64,000 bases of DNA from Bradyrhizobium sp. 21 (GCF_023073335.1 NZ_JADPJG010000029.1:52866-116865); one strand, 5' to 3'; shown: positions 52,239 through 60,233, numbered from the stretch's first letter. Notes: generated from the letters alone by a model not told the origin. Numbers and translations: made by a program.

Positions 52239-53384
52239 ATGATCCGGACCACCCTCGCCACGATCTCCGCTCTCCTCGTGCTGGCGCTGCCTGCACGGGC
52301 CGCCGACGATTTCATCGCGACGCCGACGCTGCGCGCGAGCATCACCGTGACCTCGGACGTGGTGCGGGTCGGCGATCTCATCGACAATGCCGGATCCGCC
52401 GCGCTGATCCCGGTCTACCGTTCGCCCGATCTCGGCACCACCGGCGCGCTGCCGGTCGCCCAGGTCCTGAGCGTGCTCCGTGCCAAGCAGGTGATCGGCG
52501 TGATGACCGGCGACATCAAGGAGGTCCAGGTCACCCGCCTCGCCCGCACGCTCGTCAACAAGGACCTCGAAACCGCGGTCGCCTCGGCGCTCGAGCGCCG
52601 CTTCGGCCTCGGCGATGCCGCCAACATCACCGTGACGTTCGACCGCGGCATCGCCGACATGCGGCTGGATGCCTCCAACACCGGCGTGCTGCAGCCGGTC
52701 GCAACCCGCTATGACGCCCGCGGCGGCCGTTTCGACGTCGCCTTCGAGATCAACAACGACAACAATCCGGCGCCGACCAAGCTGCGTTTCACCGGCACCG
52801 CGATCGAGACGGTGGAAGTGGCCGTGCTGACGCGCGACATCGACCGCGCCGATCTCCTCAAGTCCTCCGACGTCGCCGTGGAACGCCGGCCGAAGGCCGA
52901 GGTCACCGGTGAGGCCGCTTCGCGCGACCGCACGCTCGGCATGCAGCTCCGCCGGCCGATGCGGGCGGGGACGCCGATCCGCGTCGCCGACATCGTCAAG
53001 CCCGACTTCGTGCAGCGCGACCAGAGCGTCACCGTGATCTACCAGGTCCCCGGGATCTACCTCACCACCCGCGGCAAGGCGATCGAGAGCGGCGCCGAGG
53101 GCGACACCGTCAGCGTCCTCAACCTGCAGACCAAGCGCACGCTGACCGGCGTGGTCACCGCCCGTGGCCAGGTGACGGTCCAGGGCGCCAGCCAGTCCGC
53201 GCCGACGCCGGCCGCGGTCGAGCAGACCTCCTCGCTCAAGCGCGACGAAGCGCCCGTCCCCGCGGCCGCCACGGCCGCAGCACTCGCCCAGAGCCTGATC
53301 CAGACCCCGGCGTCCCCGGCCCAGATCGCACAAGCCCAGATCCCGCAAGTTCGCGTCTCGCAAGCTCCAGCCAAGTCAGAGTAA
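52239..53384 (+). CDS. flgA: P-ring assembly protein FlgA with extended C-terminus
   Basis: The 381-aa protein has a signal peptide (MIRTTLATISALLVLALPAR) and an SAF domain with AVLTRDIDRADLLKSSDVAV, and MRAGTPIRVADIVKPDFVQR. FlgA chaperones FlgI in the periplasm. GAGG lies eight bases before ATG 52239, so this start is preferred over GTG 52230 or ATG 52233. The last 50 residues form a Pro/Ala/Gln-rich tail absent from short FlgA proteins. Confidence 0.9.
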   Translation: MIRTTLATISALLVLALPARAADDFIATPTLRASITVTSDVVRVGDLIDNAGSAALIPVYRSPDLGTTGALPVAQVLSVLRAKQVIGVMTGDIKEVQVTRLARTLVNKDLETAVASALERRFGLGDAANITVTFDRGIADMRLDASNTGVLQPVATRYDARGGRFDVAFEINNDNNPAPTKLRFTGTAIETVEVAVLTRDIDRADLLKSSDVAVERRPKAEVTGEAASRDRTLGMQLRRPMRAGTPIRVADIVKPDFVQRDQSVTVIYQVPGIYLTTRGKAIESGAEGDTVSVLNLQTKRTLTGVVTARGQVTVQGASQSAPTPAAVEQTSSLKRDEAPVPAAATAAALAQSLIQTPASPAQIAQAQIPQVRVSQAPAKSE

Positions 53385-53388
53385 GTTC

Positions 53389-54156
53389 ATGTCCAGCTTC
53401 AGTTCGGCTTCCCGTCCTCGTCGCATCGCGGTCTCTGCTTTGCTGCTGGCAATTTGCGCGCTGGCGAGCGGCTGCTCCTCGATCGACCGCCTGTCGCAGA
53501 TCGGCGAGCAACCGAAGCTGGCGGCGATCGAAAATCCGACGACGCAGCCCGGCTACAAGCCGGTGCAGATGCCGATGCCGAAGCCGGAAGTCGCCTCCTA
53601 CAATCCGAACTCGCTGTGGCGCAACGGCAGCCGCGCCTTCTTCAAGGACCAGCGCGCGACCCATGTCGGCGACCTCCTCACCGTGACCGTCAACATCACC
53701 GACAAGGCCAACCTGTCCAACGAGACCCAGCGCAGCCGCACCAACCAGGAAAATTCGGGAATCGACGACTTCATGGGCGCCAAGACACTGGGCGCGCAGG
53801 CGGCGAAGGTGCTGCCCGGGCGTATCCTCGCCGCCGACTCCACCGCCTCCAGCGACGGCAAGGGCTCGGTCAACCGCCAGGAAGCGTTGCAGACCAACGT
53901 CGCCGCGGTCGTCACCCAGGTGCTGCCGAACGGCAATCTCGTGGTCGAAGGCAAGCAGGAGATCCGCGTCAATTACGAGATCCGCGAGCTCATCGTTGCC
54001 GGCATCGTCCGCCCCGAAGACATCCAGAGCGACAACACCATCGATTCCAGCAAGATCGCGCAGGCCCGCATCGCCTATGGCGGCCGCGGCCAGATCATGG
54101 ACGTGCAGCAGCCGCGCTACGGCCAGCAAGTCATGGACGTGCTGCTGCCCTTCTAA
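53389..54156 (+). CDS. flgH: Flagellar L-ring lipoprotein FlgH
   Basis: The 255-aa protein has a signal with lipobox ASGC near residue 29. FlgH blocks include SLWRNGSRAFFKDQRATHVG and DLLTVTVNITDKANLSNETQ, and the C-terminal VRPEDIQSDNTIDSSKIAQA RIAYGGRGQI. FlgH forms the outer-membrane L ring. It starts five bases after flgA, and a terminator lies 60 bp downstream. Confidence 0.96.
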   Translation: MSSFSSASRPRRIAVSALLLAICALASGCSSIDRLSQIGEQPKLAAIENPTTQPGYKPVQMPMPKPEVASYNPNSLWRNGSRAFFKDQRATHVGDLLTVTVNITDKANLSNETQRSRTNQENSGIDDFMGAKTLGAQAAKVLPGRILAADSTASSDGKGSVNRQEALQTNVAAVVTQVLPNGNLVVEGKQEIRVNYEIRELIVAGIVRPEDIQSDNTIDSSKIAQARIAYGGRGQIMDVQQPRYGQQVMDVLLPF

Positions 54157-54215
54157 GTTTCTCCCGAGCTCCCACATCGTGTTCGCGAACCTAGGCGCGA
54201 ACGACGATGTACGAC

Positions 54216-54248
54216 GCGGCCCTCGCTAGCTCCCCTGGCGAGGGCCGC
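54216..54248 (+). terminator. Terminator of the flgF-flgG-flgA-flgH operon
   Basis: GCGGCCCTCGC and GCGAGGGCCGC form a perfect 11-bp stem with loop TAGCTCCCCTG, followed by ATGTATTTTT. Confidence 0.8.
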
Positions 54249-54330
54249 ATGTATTTTTGGCGATGGTGATTTGGGTAATTAATCCGCACCCGCGGCTGTG
54301 ACGAGCGTGCCGCAAGCCAGGCCCTCCGCT

Positions 54331-54430
54331 GTCATCGTCTGCGAAAGCGGACGATCCAGTACGCCGAGGCCTTCGTTGCTAAATCGATATAGCGCGACGT
54401 ACTGGATTCCCCGCCTTCGCGGGGAATGAC
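54331..54430. repeat. Two-hairpin intergenic repeat, copy 2
   Basis: GTCATCG, a hairpin (TCGTC/GACGA), CCAGTACG, about 34 bases, CGTACTGG, then a hairpin (TTCCCCGC/GCGGGGAA) and ATGAC. The order matches the element at 16999-17090. CCAGTACG/CGTACTGG can pair to make a Y-shaped fold. Confidence 0.6.
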
Positions 54431-54452
54431 GGCGGAGAATGCCGCAGCACCC

Positions 54453-55232
54453 TCAACTAAACTCCGCCTCCACCACGCCGAGCCCGTCCAGCTCCATCCG
54501 CACCTTGTCGCCGGCCTTCAGCCACAGCGTCTTCACCAGACTCCCCGTCAGCACGAGCTGTCCAGCATGCAGGTCCTTGCCCTCGGCGGCGAGATGGTTG
54601 GCGAGCCAGGCGAGTGCGTTGTGGGGATGGCCGAGCACGTCGGCGCCGGTGCCGTGGCTAACCTCTTCGCCGTTGACGATGGCACGGCCCTTGACCGCCT
54701 TCAGGTCCGGCACCGACGAGCGCGAGACCACTGGCCCCAACACGCAGCCGGCGGCGAAGAAATCGTCGGCGATCAAGGTCGGCGCCCCCATCGTTTCCCA
54801 CTTCACGTAGCGGTCGTCGACGATCTCGATCGCGGGATGATAGGACTCGACGGCCTCGCCGACCCATTCGGCCGTGAACGGCGCCTCGCCGGCGGCGAGA
54901 TTGCGCTTGAGCCGCACCGCGATCTCGCATTCGACGCCGACCCGGACATAGTCGGCAGCTGCGAGCTGCACGCCACTGTCGTGCACGCCCTTCTGGAACA
55001 CGCCGCCGCCGCAAGGATGGGGAATGCCGATATAATCCTGCATTACCTGGCTGGTGCAGCCGATCTTGTAGCCGACGAGCGGGCCGACATGCGGCAGCAG
55101 CAGATCGTGCAGCGCGCGCTGGACCTGATAGCCCTCGGCTTCATCGGCGGGCGGGTGGTCCAGCGCCGCGAGCGGCGCGTGGTTGCGGCGCGCCAGCGCG
55201 ATCGCCTTTGCGGCTGCGAGAATATTGTCCAT
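54453..55232 (-). CDS. 2-keto-4-pentenoate hydratase / FAH-family protein
   Basis: The 259-aa protein starts MDNILAAAKAIALARRNHAP and has the MhpD-type core. EGYQVQRALHDLLLPHVGPL and VGYKIGCTSQ are followed by ECEIAVRLKRNLAAGEAPFT and AIEIVDDRYVKWETMGAPTL, which hold the acidic metal ligands, then VLTGSLVKTLWLKAGDKVRM. Relatives hydrate 2-keto-4-pentenoate in aromatic meta-cleavage pathways or decarboxylate related acids. It stands alone within the flagellar block, so its pathway is not evident. Confidence 0.8.
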   Translation of the reverse strand: MDNILAAAKAIALARRNHAPLAALDHPPADEAEGYQVQRALHDLLLPHVGPLVGYKIGCTSQVMQDYIGIPHPCGGGVFQKGVHDSGVQLAAADYVRVGVECEIAVRLKRNLAAGEAPFTAEWVGEAVESYHPAIEIVDDRYVKWETMGAPTLIADDFFAAGCVLGPVVSRSSVPDLKAVKGRAIVNGEEVSHGTGADVLGHPHNALAWLANHLAAEGKDLHAGQLVLTGSLVKTLWLKAGDKVRMELDGLGVVEAEFS

Positions 55233-55706
55233 CGGCGCCGCCTCCCACGCTACGCAATCGAGAGCGGCACTTCAGCATCCCCGCGGGGGTGTGACAAGCG
55301 CGGGGGCACCTCATGACCAACCCAAGCCGGATGACCCGCGAAAGCAGATCAATCTCGCTATGGGAACTCCTAAGGCCTGCTGCCGGCGTTTAAGGAAATA
55401 TTGAGCTGGTCCAGGCTTTATGGAGATGCGCGCCCTGTAGTGGCGCAGCAAGCCTGATTGCAGCGATCCGTGAAGCTGCTGGATCGGCGTCTCAGCATCC
55501 GACTCGATGTCGTTGATGCGACTCGCAAAACTCGCCCCACCTGAAGTGAAGGCTGTTTCTCATCCGAACTCACGTGAGCTCGGAGGAGTTGAGTCTAGTC
55601 CATTGATCGCGATTCACTTTTCGCCATCGCGCTCGCATGTTGAAGCGCGCGGCGGCAAGCGACAGGCAAAATGAGGATCGCTGCGCGAAACCGCGCCTTG
55701 CGTCCG
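55233..55706. other. Intergenic region; possible coding remnant
   Basis: About 470 bases without a supported gene. A minus-strand open frame of about 80 codons (55310-55549) reads protein-like text such as ASFASRINDIESDAETPIQQ then LHGSLQSGLLRHYRARISIK, but has no usable start codon. It may be a gene remnant. A palindrome CTCACGTGAG lies at 55569-55578 and recurs at 60305-60314. Confidence 0.35.
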
Positions 55707-55735
55707 AAAAACAAAGAGCCGCATCGCTGCGGCTC
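55707..55735 (-). terminator. Terminator of dksA
   Basis: On the minus strand GAGCCGCA, loop GCGA and TGCGGCTC are followed by TTTGTTTTT, six bases past the dksA stop. Confidence 0.85.
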
Positions 55736-55740
55736 GGACT

Positions 55741-56151
55741 CTATTCGTCGCGATAGACCTTCTCGCGTTTCTCGTGGCGCTCCTGCGCTTCCACCGAGAG
55801 CGTGGCGATGGGCCGGGCCTCGAGCCGCTTCAACGAGATCGGCTCCCCGGTGTCCTCGCAATAGCCGTAGGTGTTGTCCTCGATACGCTGGAGCGCGGCG
55901 TCGATCTTGGCGATCAACTTGCGCTGGCGGTCGCGGGCGCGGAGTTCGATGGCGCGGTCGGTTTCGGACGATGCCCGATCGGCGAGATCGGGGTGGTTCA
56001 CATTCTCCTCCTGCAGGGCTTGCAGGGTGAGCTTGGACTCTCTGAGGATTTCATCCTTCCAGGCGAGGAGCTTCAAACGGAAGTACTCCTTCTGCCGATC
56101 GTTCATGAAAGGCTCTTTTTCGGTCGGTCGGTAGTTTTTCAACTTTTCCAA
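55741..56151 (-). CDS. dksA: RNA polymerase-binding factor DksA, cysteine-poor type
   Basis: The 136-aa protein has the DksA coiled coil (NDRQKEYFRLKLLAWKDEIL to ARDRQRKLIAKIDAALQRIE), with acidic residues at the tip (HPDLADRASSETDRA), and the C-terminal YGYCEDTGEPISLKRLEARP. DksA binds the secondary channel of RNA polymerase and works with ppGpp. Only the first of four zinc-finger cysteines is kept (CEDT for CxxC; LSVEA for the second pair), as known in some alphaproteobacterial DksA proteins. NYRP/EPFMN at the N-terminus supports the full start. Confidence 0.92.
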   Translation of the reverse strand: MEKLKNYRPTEKEPFMNDRQKEYFRLKLLAWKDEILRESKLTLQALQEENVNHPDLADRASSETDRAIELRARDRQRKLIAKIDAALQRIEDNTYGYCEDTGEPISLKRLEARPIATLSVEAQERHEKREKVYRDE

Positions 56152-56320
56152 GGGCGGCCTATCTGTCTAAGCAACGACTCGCATACGGAACGGGGTCCGC
56201 TGAGCGGGGCCTTATATAGCGACCTCCCGTGACAGACAATGTTTCCCTGAAGGCCCGATTGGCGCCCCCAAGCCCTTGCACAGGAAGGTTTATCCTGGAG
56301 GGCCCGGGGCGGCCGAAGAC

Positions 56321-56932
56321 CTAGTAGCCGACCGTGAAGCGCTGCCTCACATGGGCCGGCCGCTCGATCTCGTCGGCGAGCGCAATGGCGTAATCGGCGA
56401 AGCTGATCCAGCTCTTCCCGCTCGCATCTGCGAGAAGCTGGTCGGTCCCGAGCCGGAACTTGGCCGTCCGTTCCCCCTCGATGAACAGGGCCGACGGCGA
56501 GATGAAGGTCCAGTTCAGCTCCTTTTCCTGCCGCAGCAGGTCGAGAAAGGCCGAACCCGCCTCCGCCTCAGCCTTGTATTGAGCCGGAAAACCGGGAGTT
56601 GTAACCAGTTTGACGCCCGGAGCGACCTCGAGGCTGCCGGCTCCGCCGACGACGAGATAACGACCGACCTTGGAGTCCTTTGCCGCGCCGATCAGCTTGA
56701 GCGAGTAGCTGGCCAGGAAATGCACGGAACTCACCGCGACGTCGTGCCCGGCCCACAGCTTGCTAAGGCCGGCCTGGTCGAGCACGTCCCCCTTGGTGGC
56801 TGTGACGTTCGGCAGGGCCGCGATCTTCTCGGGGTTGCGGGCGATGGCCGTGACCGCATGGCCGCGGCGGGACAGTTCCTTGGTGATCTCCGACCCGGCC
56901 CGGCCCGAGGCTCCGGCAACTGCGATTTTCAT
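56321..56932 (-). CDS. NAD(P)-binding atypical SDR (NmrA/YwnB-like)
   Basis: The 203-aa protein starts MKIAVAGASGRAGSEITKEL with the GASGRAG nucleotide motif of atypical short-chain dehydrogenases. GDVLDQAGLSKLWAGHDVAV, YLVVGGAGSLEVAPGVKLVT and NWTFISPSALFIEGERTAKF follow the same family. It lacks the YxxxK pair of classic SDRs. It is divergent from an HxlR regulator, the common pairing for redox- or aldehyde-responsive reductases. Confidence 0.85.
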   Translation of the reverse strand: MKIAVAGASGRAGSEITKELSRRGHAVTAIARNPEKIAALPNVTATKGDVLDQAGLSKLWAGHDVAVSSVHFLASYSLKLIGAAKDSKVGRYLVVGGAGSLEVAPGVKLVTTPGFPAQYKAEAEAGSAFLDLLRQEKELNWTFISPSALFIEGERTAKFRLGTDQLLADASGKSWISFADYAIALADEIERPAHVRQRFTVGY

Positions 56933-56953
56933 GGAAGGCTCCTTTGCTTCTGT

Positions 56954-57069
56954 GGTAACTAACGGTGACTAGATATCAAAAGGATTGCTGGTGTTAAGAG
57001 AGCACTTTGTGCTTACCTGATTACGCAGGAGTAACCGGCAAGCGTAACCGGCAAGGTTAGCCGGCAAGC
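56954..57069. promoter_or_regulatory. Shared control region of the reductase and HxlR genes, with 13-bp repeats
   Basis: GGTAACTA and GGTGACTA (56954-56961, 56964-56971) form a short direct repeat near the reductase start. AGCACTTTGTGCT (57001-57013) is an inverted repeat. At 57031-57069 three tandem 13-mers occur: GTAACCGGCAAGC, GTAACCGGCAAGG and TTAGCCGGCAAGC. Any could be the HxlR operator. Confidence 0.5.
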
Positions 57070-57097
57070 CGCCCAAACGGAGCGTGAGGACCCGACG

Positions 57098-57469
57098 ATG
57101 AAGCCAGACGTCTATGCAGCGAACTGCCCCACGCGACAGATCCTCGACCGCGTCGGCGACAAATGGGCGGTGCTGATCCTGCTGCTGCTGCGCGAGGAGC
57201 CGATGCGCTTCAATCAGTTGCGCCGCACGATCGAAGGCATTTCGCAGAAGATGCTGAGCCAGGTTCTCAAATCGCTCGAACGCGACGGATTGATCAAGCG
57301 TCACGCCATCGCAACGGTGCCGGTGACCGTGGAATATTCGATCACGCAGCTTGGCGTGACGCTGGCTGGCGCGGTCGATCCGCTGCGCGATTGGGCCGAG
57401 CAGAATCTGAAAGACGTTCTCGCCGCCCAGCGCCGCTACGACGCGCAGTTGAAGGATGAAGCGGCGTAA
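57098..57469 (+). CDS. HxlR-family transcriptional regulator
   Basis: The 123-aa winged-helix protein starts MKPDVYAANCPTRQILDRVG. The conserved cysteine in ANCPTRQ is the redox-sensing residue of many HxlR proteins. The DKWAVLILLLLREEPMRFNQ LRRTIEGISQKMLSQVLKSL ERDGL core is diagnostic. It is divergent from the NAD(P)-binding protein at 56321, its likely target. Confidence 0.9.
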   Translation: MKPDVYAANCPTRQILDRVGDKWAVLILLLLREEPMRFNQLRRTIEGISQKMLSQVLKSLERDGLIKRHAIATVPVTVEYSITQLGVTLAGAVDPLRDWAEQNLKDVLAAQRRYDAQLKDEAA

Positions 57470-57473
57470 GGCG

Positions 57474-57887
57474 CTACGCCTGCCCGGCCTTGGCGAGCTC
57501 GACCTCGACGCGCAGCTCGATCTCGGACAGCACCGAATCCAGACCGGGATCGCCGGATGACGATTTCAGGTTGGCCGCAGCGTCACGCAGCCGCATCACG
57601 GTCGAGGCGTCGAGTTTGCCGGAAAGAAGCCCCATCTTGAGATCGTCGAGCACGTCGAGCGCGCTCTTGCCGCGCACGACCGAGCGCTTGCGTCGCTCGG
57701 CCGAATCCTCCTCGATGCCTTGCAGCGCGAGCAACCCGTCGATGTTGGCGGCGGCCTTCGGTGCGGCGGCGCCCCGCGTCTCCGGCGCCGACGAGGTGTC
57801 GGGCAGCACGAAGGTGCCGGAGCTCGTCCGCCTGGCCTGACTGGCCGGCGTGCCAAGCGTGGTGCCGTTCGGTCCGTAGATGCGCAT
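57474..57887 (-). CDS. fliX: Flagellar assembly regulator FliX
   Basis: The 137-aa protein starts MRIYGPNGTTLGTPASQARR and has the FliX pattern: GxFxL..., then IDGLLALQGIEEDSAERRKR and SALDVLDDLKMGLLSGKLDA, and ELRVEVELAKAG at the end. In Caulobacter FliX works with FlbD to couple basal-body assembly to class III gene expression. ATG 57887 lies 47 bp from a near-consensus CtrA box. FliX is consistent with a FlbD-type motif in the same region. Confidence 0.88.
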   Translation of the reverse strand: MRIYGPNGTTLGTPASQARRTSSGTFVLPDTSSAPETRGAAAPKAAANIDGLLALQGIEEDSAERRKRSVVRGKSALDVLDDLKMGLLSGKLDASTVMRLRDAAANLKSSSGDPGLDSVLSEIELRVEVELAKAGQA

Positions 57888-57933
57888 CGGAAGCAATCCG
57901 GGTGATCGATGCGCCACATTCGCCGTCTTATGG

Positions 57934-57948
57934 TTAACGGCTCGTAAA
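57934..57948. promoter_or_regulatory. CtrA-like box upstream of fliX
   Basis: TTAACGGCTCGTAAA matches TTAA-N7-TTAA at seven of eight defined positions. It lies 47 bp upstream of the fliX start, at promoter distance. Confidence 0.5.
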
Positions 57949-57954
57949 CAGCCC

Positions 57955-57967
57955 GGCAAAATCTGCC
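57955..57967. promoter_or_regulatory. GGCARAAYYTGCC palindrome in the fliX/flgI region
   Basis: GGCAAAATCTGCC lies 99 bp upstream of the sigma-54-like element before flgI, matching the enhancer-promoter distance seen at flgF (88 bp). Confidence 0.6.
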
Positions 57968-58066
57968 CACAGGCGGCAGTTTCGCTCCTCAGGGACAACG
58001 CAGGCTGAGACCCGTCGAAACAGATTTATTCAACCTATTCAGCGACCTACCCCCGCTGCCCCGGGT

Positions 58067-58081
58067 TGGCACAGCGCTCGC
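58067..58081 (+). promoter_or_regulatory. Sigma-54-type promoter of flgI
   Basis: TGGCACAGCGCTCGC has GG and GC ten bases apart and shares TGGCAC-N5-TCGC with the flgF promoter. It lies about 90 bp upstream of flgI. Confidence 0.65.
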
Positions 58082-58170
58082 AAGGACAGCGTCGGACCAG
58101 CTCGTCATGGGAGTGTCGTGATGGTCCTTCGATTTGAGGAGCCTTTTTAGGAGCCTCGGGGGAGCAGAGG

Positions 58171-59295
58171 ATGCCAGGCGTTCGTTGGGTGAGGTTTGTT
58201 GGGGTGGCCTGCGCCGCGCTGTCAGCGCTGGCGCTGTCGGTCACGTCTGCAAGCGCGACATCGCGCATCAAGGATCTCGCCAATATCGAGGGCGTGCGGC
58301 AGAACCAGCTCATCGGCTACGGCCTCGTCGTCGGCCTCAACGGCACCGGCGACACCCTCAACAACATCCCCTTCACCAAGCAGTCGCTGCAAGCGATGCT
58401 CGAGCGCATGGGCGTCAACATCCGCGGCGCTACGATCCGCACCGGCAACGTCGCCGCCGTGATGGTGACAGGCAATCTGCCGGCCTTCGCCACCCAGGGC
58501 ACGCGCATGGACGTCACCGTCTCCGCGCTCGGTGACGCCAAGGATCTGCGCGGCGGCACCCTGCTCGTCACCCCCCTGCTCGGCGCCGACGGCAACGTCT
58601 ATGCAGTCGCGCAGGGCTCGCTCGCGATCTCAGGATTCCAGGCCGAGGGCGAGGCCGCCAAGATCGTGCGCGGCGTCCCGACCGTGGGCCGCATTGCCAA
58701 CGGGGCCATCATTGAGCGCGAGATCGAGTTCGCGCTCAATCGCCTGCCGAACGTCCGCCTAGCGCTGCGCAACGCCGACTTCACCACCGCCAAGCGCATT
58801 GCAGCTGCGATCAACGACTATCTCGGCGTCAAGAGCGCCGAGCCAATCGATCCCTCGACGGTGCAGCTCTCGATCCCGCCGGAATTCAAGGGCAACGTCG
58901 TCGCCTTTCTCACAGAGATCGAGCAGCTCCAGGTCGATCCTGACCTCGCCGCCAAGATCGTCATCGACGAACGCAGCGGCATCATCGTGATGGGCCGCGA
59001 CGTGCGCGTCGCGACCGTCGCCGTGGCGCAAGGCAACCTTACCGTCACGATCTCGGAGAGCCCGCAGGTCAGCCAGCCCAATCCGCTGTCGCGGGGACGC
59101 ACCGTGGTCACGCCGCGCACCGGCGTCAGCGTCACCGAAGACGGCAAGAAGCTCGCCCTGGTCAAGGACGGCGTCTCGCTTCAGCAGCTCGTCGACGGCC
59201 TCAACGGCCTCGGCATCGGCCCGCGCGACATGATCAGCATCCTCCAGGCGATCAAGGCCGCCGGTGCGATCGAAGCCGACATCGAGGTGATGTGA
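58171..59295 (+). CDS. flgI: Flagellar P-ring protein FlgI
   Basis: The 374-aa periplasmic protein has a signal peptide (to about residue 30, ASA) and opens with TSRIKDLANIEGVRQNQLIG then YGLVVGLNGTGDTLNNIPFT, the FlgI hallmark. It ends LNGLGIGPRDMISILQAIKA AGAIEADIEVM. FlgI forms the P ring with help from FlgA. Its stop overlaps the ATG of the next gene (TGATG). Confidence 0.97.
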   Translation: MPGVRWVRFVGVACAALSALALSVTSASATSRIKDLANIEGVRQNQLIGYGLVVGLNGTGDTLNNIPFTKQSLQAMLERMGVNIRGATIRTGNVAAVMVTGNLPAFATQGTRMDVTVSALGDAKDLRGGTLLVTPLLGADGNVYAVAQGSLAISGFQAEGEAAKIVRGVPTVGRIANGAIIEREIEFALNRLPNVRLALRNADFTTAKRIAAAINDYLGVKSAEPIDPSTVQLSIPPEFKGNVVAFLTEIEQLQVDPDLAAKIVIDERSGIIVMGRDVRVATVAVAQGNLTVTISESPQVSQPNPLSRGRTVVTPRTGVSVTEDGKKLALVKDGVSLQQLVDGLNGLGIGPRDMISILQAIKAAGAIEADIEVM

Positions 59296-59663
59296 TGCAG
59301 ACCGGCATGATCAACACCCCGCGTGCCGCAAGCGCCTCGGCCTTCTCCGTCGAGAGCCGCAACGGCCGCCCGGACTTCGAACTCGCCGCGGCACTGCAGA
59401 AGGTCCCGCCGAAGCAGCAGGCCAAGGCCCAGAAGACCGCCACCGATTTCGAGGCGATGTTCCTCAACAGCATGTTCTCGCAGATGACCTCGGGTCTGAA
59501 GGGCGAAGGCCCGTTCGGCGACACGCCGGGCACCGGCGTGTGGCGCTCGATGCTGACCGAGCAATATTCCAAGAACTTCGCCAACGCCGGCGGCGTCGGC
59601 GTCGCCACCGAAGTCTATCGCACTCTCATCATGCAGCAGGCGAAAACGATCCGCACGGCATAA
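59295..59663 (+). CDS. flgJ: FlgJ-like rod-binding protein (no muramidase domain)
   Basis: The 122-aa protein has the FlgJ N-terminal rod-binding core: AQKTATDFEAMFLNSMFSQM, then WRSMLTEQYSKNFANAGGVG. The C-terminal peptidoglycan hydrolase domain of enterobacterial FlgJ is missing, as in other alphaproteobacteria. It acts as a rod cap or scaffold. It overlaps flgI by one base and is translationally coupled. Confidence 0.9.
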   Translation: MQTGMINTPRAASASAFSVESRNGRPDFELAAALQKVPPKQQAKAQKTATDFEAMFLNSMFSQMTSGLKGEGPFGDTPGTGVWRSMLTEQYSKNFANAGGVGVATEVYRTLIMQQAKTIRTA

Positions 59664-59674
59664 GGTCAAACGAG

Positions 59675-60172
59675 ATGAACCACTTCAACGCCTCGCGTCA
59701 GCCGGTGCAAGCGCAGCGCCCGAATACCGCACCCGGCAGTGCCGAGTCGCGCAAGGTCGCCGAGCAGTTGATGGATGCGATGAGCGCCCTGCTCGGCCTG
59801 ATCGAGCGCGAGACAGAGCTCGTGCGTGCCGGCAAGGTCCGCGAGGCGATGGCCCTCGAGAGCAAGAAGCAGGAGCTGTCGCAAAACTATGTCGGCGCCA
59901 TCAGCCAGTTGAAGGCGAACCAGGCCCAGCTCGCGAAATCCGCACCTGAGCTGCTCTCGACGCTGCATCGGCACCACGATGCATTCCGCGCGATGCTCCA
60001 GGTCAATCTCACCGTGCTCGCAACCGCCCACGCGGTCTCGGAGAGCGTCGTGCGCGGCGTCAATGCCGAGATCCAGAAGCGCAACGTGCCGAACACCTAC
60101 ACGGCCGCGGGGCGGCGCGCCACGCCGGGCCCGCGCCACATCACCCCGCTCGCGGTCAGCCGCTCGCTCTGA
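59675..60172 (+). CDS. FlgN-like flagellar chaperone
   Basis: The 165-aa helical protein starts MNHFNASRQPVQAQRPNTAP. It has long amphipathic helices, KVAEQLMDAMSALLGLIERE and TELVRAGKVREAMALESKKQ, a FlgN-type pattern. FlgN chaperones the hook-filament junction proteins FlgK and FlgL. It sits 11 bp after flgJ, last gene of the operon before a perfect terminator. The name is a fold-level guess. Confidence 0.65.
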   Translation: MNHFNASRQPVQAQRPNTAPGSAESRKVAEQLMDAMSALLGLIERETELVRAGKVREAMALESKKQELSQNYVGAISQLKANQAQLAKSAPELLSTLHRHHDAFRAMLQVNLTVLATAHAVSESVVRGVNAEIQKRNVPNTYTAAGRRATPGPRHITPLAVSRSL

Positions 60173-60205
60173 GCGCGCGCAAGAACAAGCGACAATTTTA
60201 CGAAA

Positions 60206-60233
60206 AACCGCGCGACGACATCGTCGCGCGGTT
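60206..60233 (+). terminator. Terminator of the flgI-flgJ-flgN-like operon
   Basis: AACCGCGCGACGA and TCGTCGCGCGGTT form a perfect 13-bp stem with a CA loop. The plus-strand tail is poor in T, but the minus strand has TTTTT after it, so termination may work best in reverse. Confidence 0.65.
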
